The notes under the pieces were generated by a model. That model saw only the letters and a list, made by a program, of their open reading frames with translations, was not told the origin of the DNA and ran no database searches. Both the position numbers and the translations under genes were made by a program. Shown here piece by piece: positions 12,342 to 13,217 of a DNA stretch of 13,217 bases. Location: contig JAJYAF010000025.1 of assembly GCA_021779655.1 (NCBI GenBank), positions 1-13,217 of the forward strand. The letters run 5' to 3'. Numbering within the stretch: the stretch's first letter is position 1; each line of letters starts with the position of its first letter. The stretch comes from Pseudomonadota bacterium (lineage in GTDB: Bacteria; Pseudomonadota; Alphaproteobacteria; Acetobacterales; Acetobacteraceae).

Positions 12342-13133
12342 TCAGCGGATCAGCCCGGTCATCGGACTGGAGGCACTGGCTTCGCCAAGCCGCGGAATCC
12401 GCCCGGCCCGGAAGGCAAGGCGGCCCGCCTCCACGCCGGCCTTCATCGCCCGCGCCATCAGCACCGGATTATCCGCAAGCGCGATGGCCGAGTTCACCAG
12501 CACCGCGTCGCAGCCAAGTTCCATCGCCAGGGTGGCATCGTAGGCGGTGCCCACGCCGGCATCCACCAGCACCGGCACCCCGGCATTGCGGATGATCATC
12601 TGGATCATCAGCGGATTCTGCACGCCAAGCCCGGAGCCGATCGGCGCGCCCAGGGGCATGATGGCAACGCAGCCCATCTCCTCCAGCCGCTTCGCCGCGA
12701 TGGGATCGTCGTTGCAGTACACCATCACCTCGAAGCCGTCGCGGATCAGCGCCGAGGCGGCTTCCAGCGTCGCCGGCATGTCGGGGTAGAGCGTCGGCGG
12801 CGGACCCAGCACCTCCAGCTTCACGAGATTCCAGCCGCCGGCCTCGCGCGCCAGGCGCAGCGTGCGCACCGCATCCTCGGCGGTGAAGCAGCCGGCGGTA
12901 TTGGGCAAATAGGTGTAGCGGGACGGGTTCACGTAATCCTGGAGCATCGGGGCTTTCGGATCGGCGAGGTTCACCCGCCGCACCGCCACTGTCACGATCT
13001 CGGCGCCGGAGGCTTCGATCGCCGCCGCCGTTGTGGGGAGATCCTTGTATTTGCCGGTGCCGACGATCAGGCGGGAGGTGAAGCGGCGGCCGGCGACCAT
13101 CCAGTCGTCCTCGCCCGTTCGCACCGCGTCCAT
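12342..13133 (-). CDS. thiG: Thiazole synthase (ThiG)
   Basis: Cytosolic (beta/alpha)8 enzyme that condenses 1-deoxy-D-xylulose 5-phosphate, dehydroglycine and ThiS thiocarboxylate sulfur into the thiazole phosphate moiety of thiamine. It has 263 residues, normal for the family. Recognisable parts are [10 protein letters not shown] (20-29), VTVAVRR (47-53), [16 protein letters not shown] (73-88), LVKLEVLGP (103-111) with the Schiff-base lysine K105, [32 protein letters not shown] and [10 protein letters not shown]. The ATG at 13131-13133 overlaps the thiS stop as TGATG, which fixes the start over a later in-frame Met at residue 12. It is followed 8 bp later by a VC0807-family membrane protein gene. 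Confidence 0.97.
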   Translation of the reverse strand: MDAVRTGEDDWMVAGRRFTSRLIVGTGKYKDLPTTAAAIEASGAEIVTVAVRRVNLADPKAPMLQDYVNPSRYTYLPNTAGCFTAEDAVRTLRLAREAGGWNLVKLEVLGPPPTLYPDMPATLEAASALIRDGFEVMVYCNDDPIAAKRLEEMGCVAIMPLGAPIGSGLGVQNPLMIQMIIRNAGVPVLVDAGVGTAYDATLAMELGCDAVLVNSAIALADNPVLMARAMKAGVEAGRLAFRAGRIPRLGEASASSPMTGLIR

Positions 13134-13217
13134 CAGCCGCCTCCGATAAAATGAACGATTTCAAGCATGTCTCCGCTGCGCAGCCCGACGGCGGCATAGC
13201 GGGACCGGGGTACGATC
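13133..13217 (-). CDS. thiS: Sulfur carrier protein ThiS, C-terminal part only
   Basis: The last 27 codons plus stop of the small ubiquitin-like sulfur carrier; the 5' end lies beyond the window edge. The visible peptide reads [19 protein letters not shown] and then ends IVHFIGGG. This matches the ThiS C-terminus, whose terminal Gly is adenylated and converted to thiocarboxylate to deliver sulfur to ThiG. The TGA overlaps the thiG ATG by one base. Any TPP riboswitch or promoter of this operon would be outside the window. Confidence 0.93.
   Translation of the reverse strand, partial: IVPRSRYAAVGLRSGDMLEIVHFIGGG

Overview
The window is GC-rich, tightly packed bacterial chromosome. Its protein families point to an alphaproteobacterium: a class I PHA synthase, a MaoC-Pta bifunctional protein, a FixK/Fnr-type regulator and ThiS/ThiG. 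An acidophilic Acetobacteraceae-like or other Rhodospirillales host is a guess from the overall feel of the proteins; no rRNA or other marker is present to settle it. I see no tRNA, rRNA, CRISPR array, IS element or phage gene.

Layout. 1-2361 (+) is the 3' part of a DinG/XPD-type iron-sulfur helicase. 2378-8375 (all -) is a polyhydroxyalkanoate and acetate block, read from right to left as phaC, a MaoC/R-hydratase-phosphate acetyltransferase fusion, ackA, a phasin-like gene and phaB. The first four are joined by a stop codon that overlaps the next ribosome site, a TGATG junction and an ATGA junction, so they look like one translationally coupled operon. phaB is set apart by 228 bp holding two tandem copies of a long hairpin element. 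8542-9279 (-) encodes a Crp/Fnr-type regulator that lacks the FNR cluster cysteines. The 166 bp between it and phaC hold a 9/10 match to the FNR/FixK site and four tandem near-palindromes of the form GTTT-N3-AAAC. 9643-10947 (+) encodes a non-canonical Nramp transporter, and 11197-11688 (+) a small exported DUF2147 protein with a TTG start. 11716-13217 (all -) holds the end of thiS, then thiG and a VC0807-family membrane protein.

How the genes may work together. PhaB makes (R)-3-hydroxybutyryl-CoA from acetoacetyl-CoA, and the MaoC domain can make it from crotonyl-CoA. PhaC polymerises it and the phasin coats the granule. Pta plus AckA turn acetyl-CoA into acetate and ATP. Putting a reductant sink (PHA) and an ATP-yielding acetate branch in one operon behind an FNR-type site suggests a low-oxygen or redox-overflow module. 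Similar phaC-pta-ackA groupings are known in rhizobia, so the gene set is not new. The most distinctive parts are the phaC control region (FixK-like box plus operator-like array beside a cysteine-poor FNR homologue) and the doubled hairpin element between the phasin gene and phaB.
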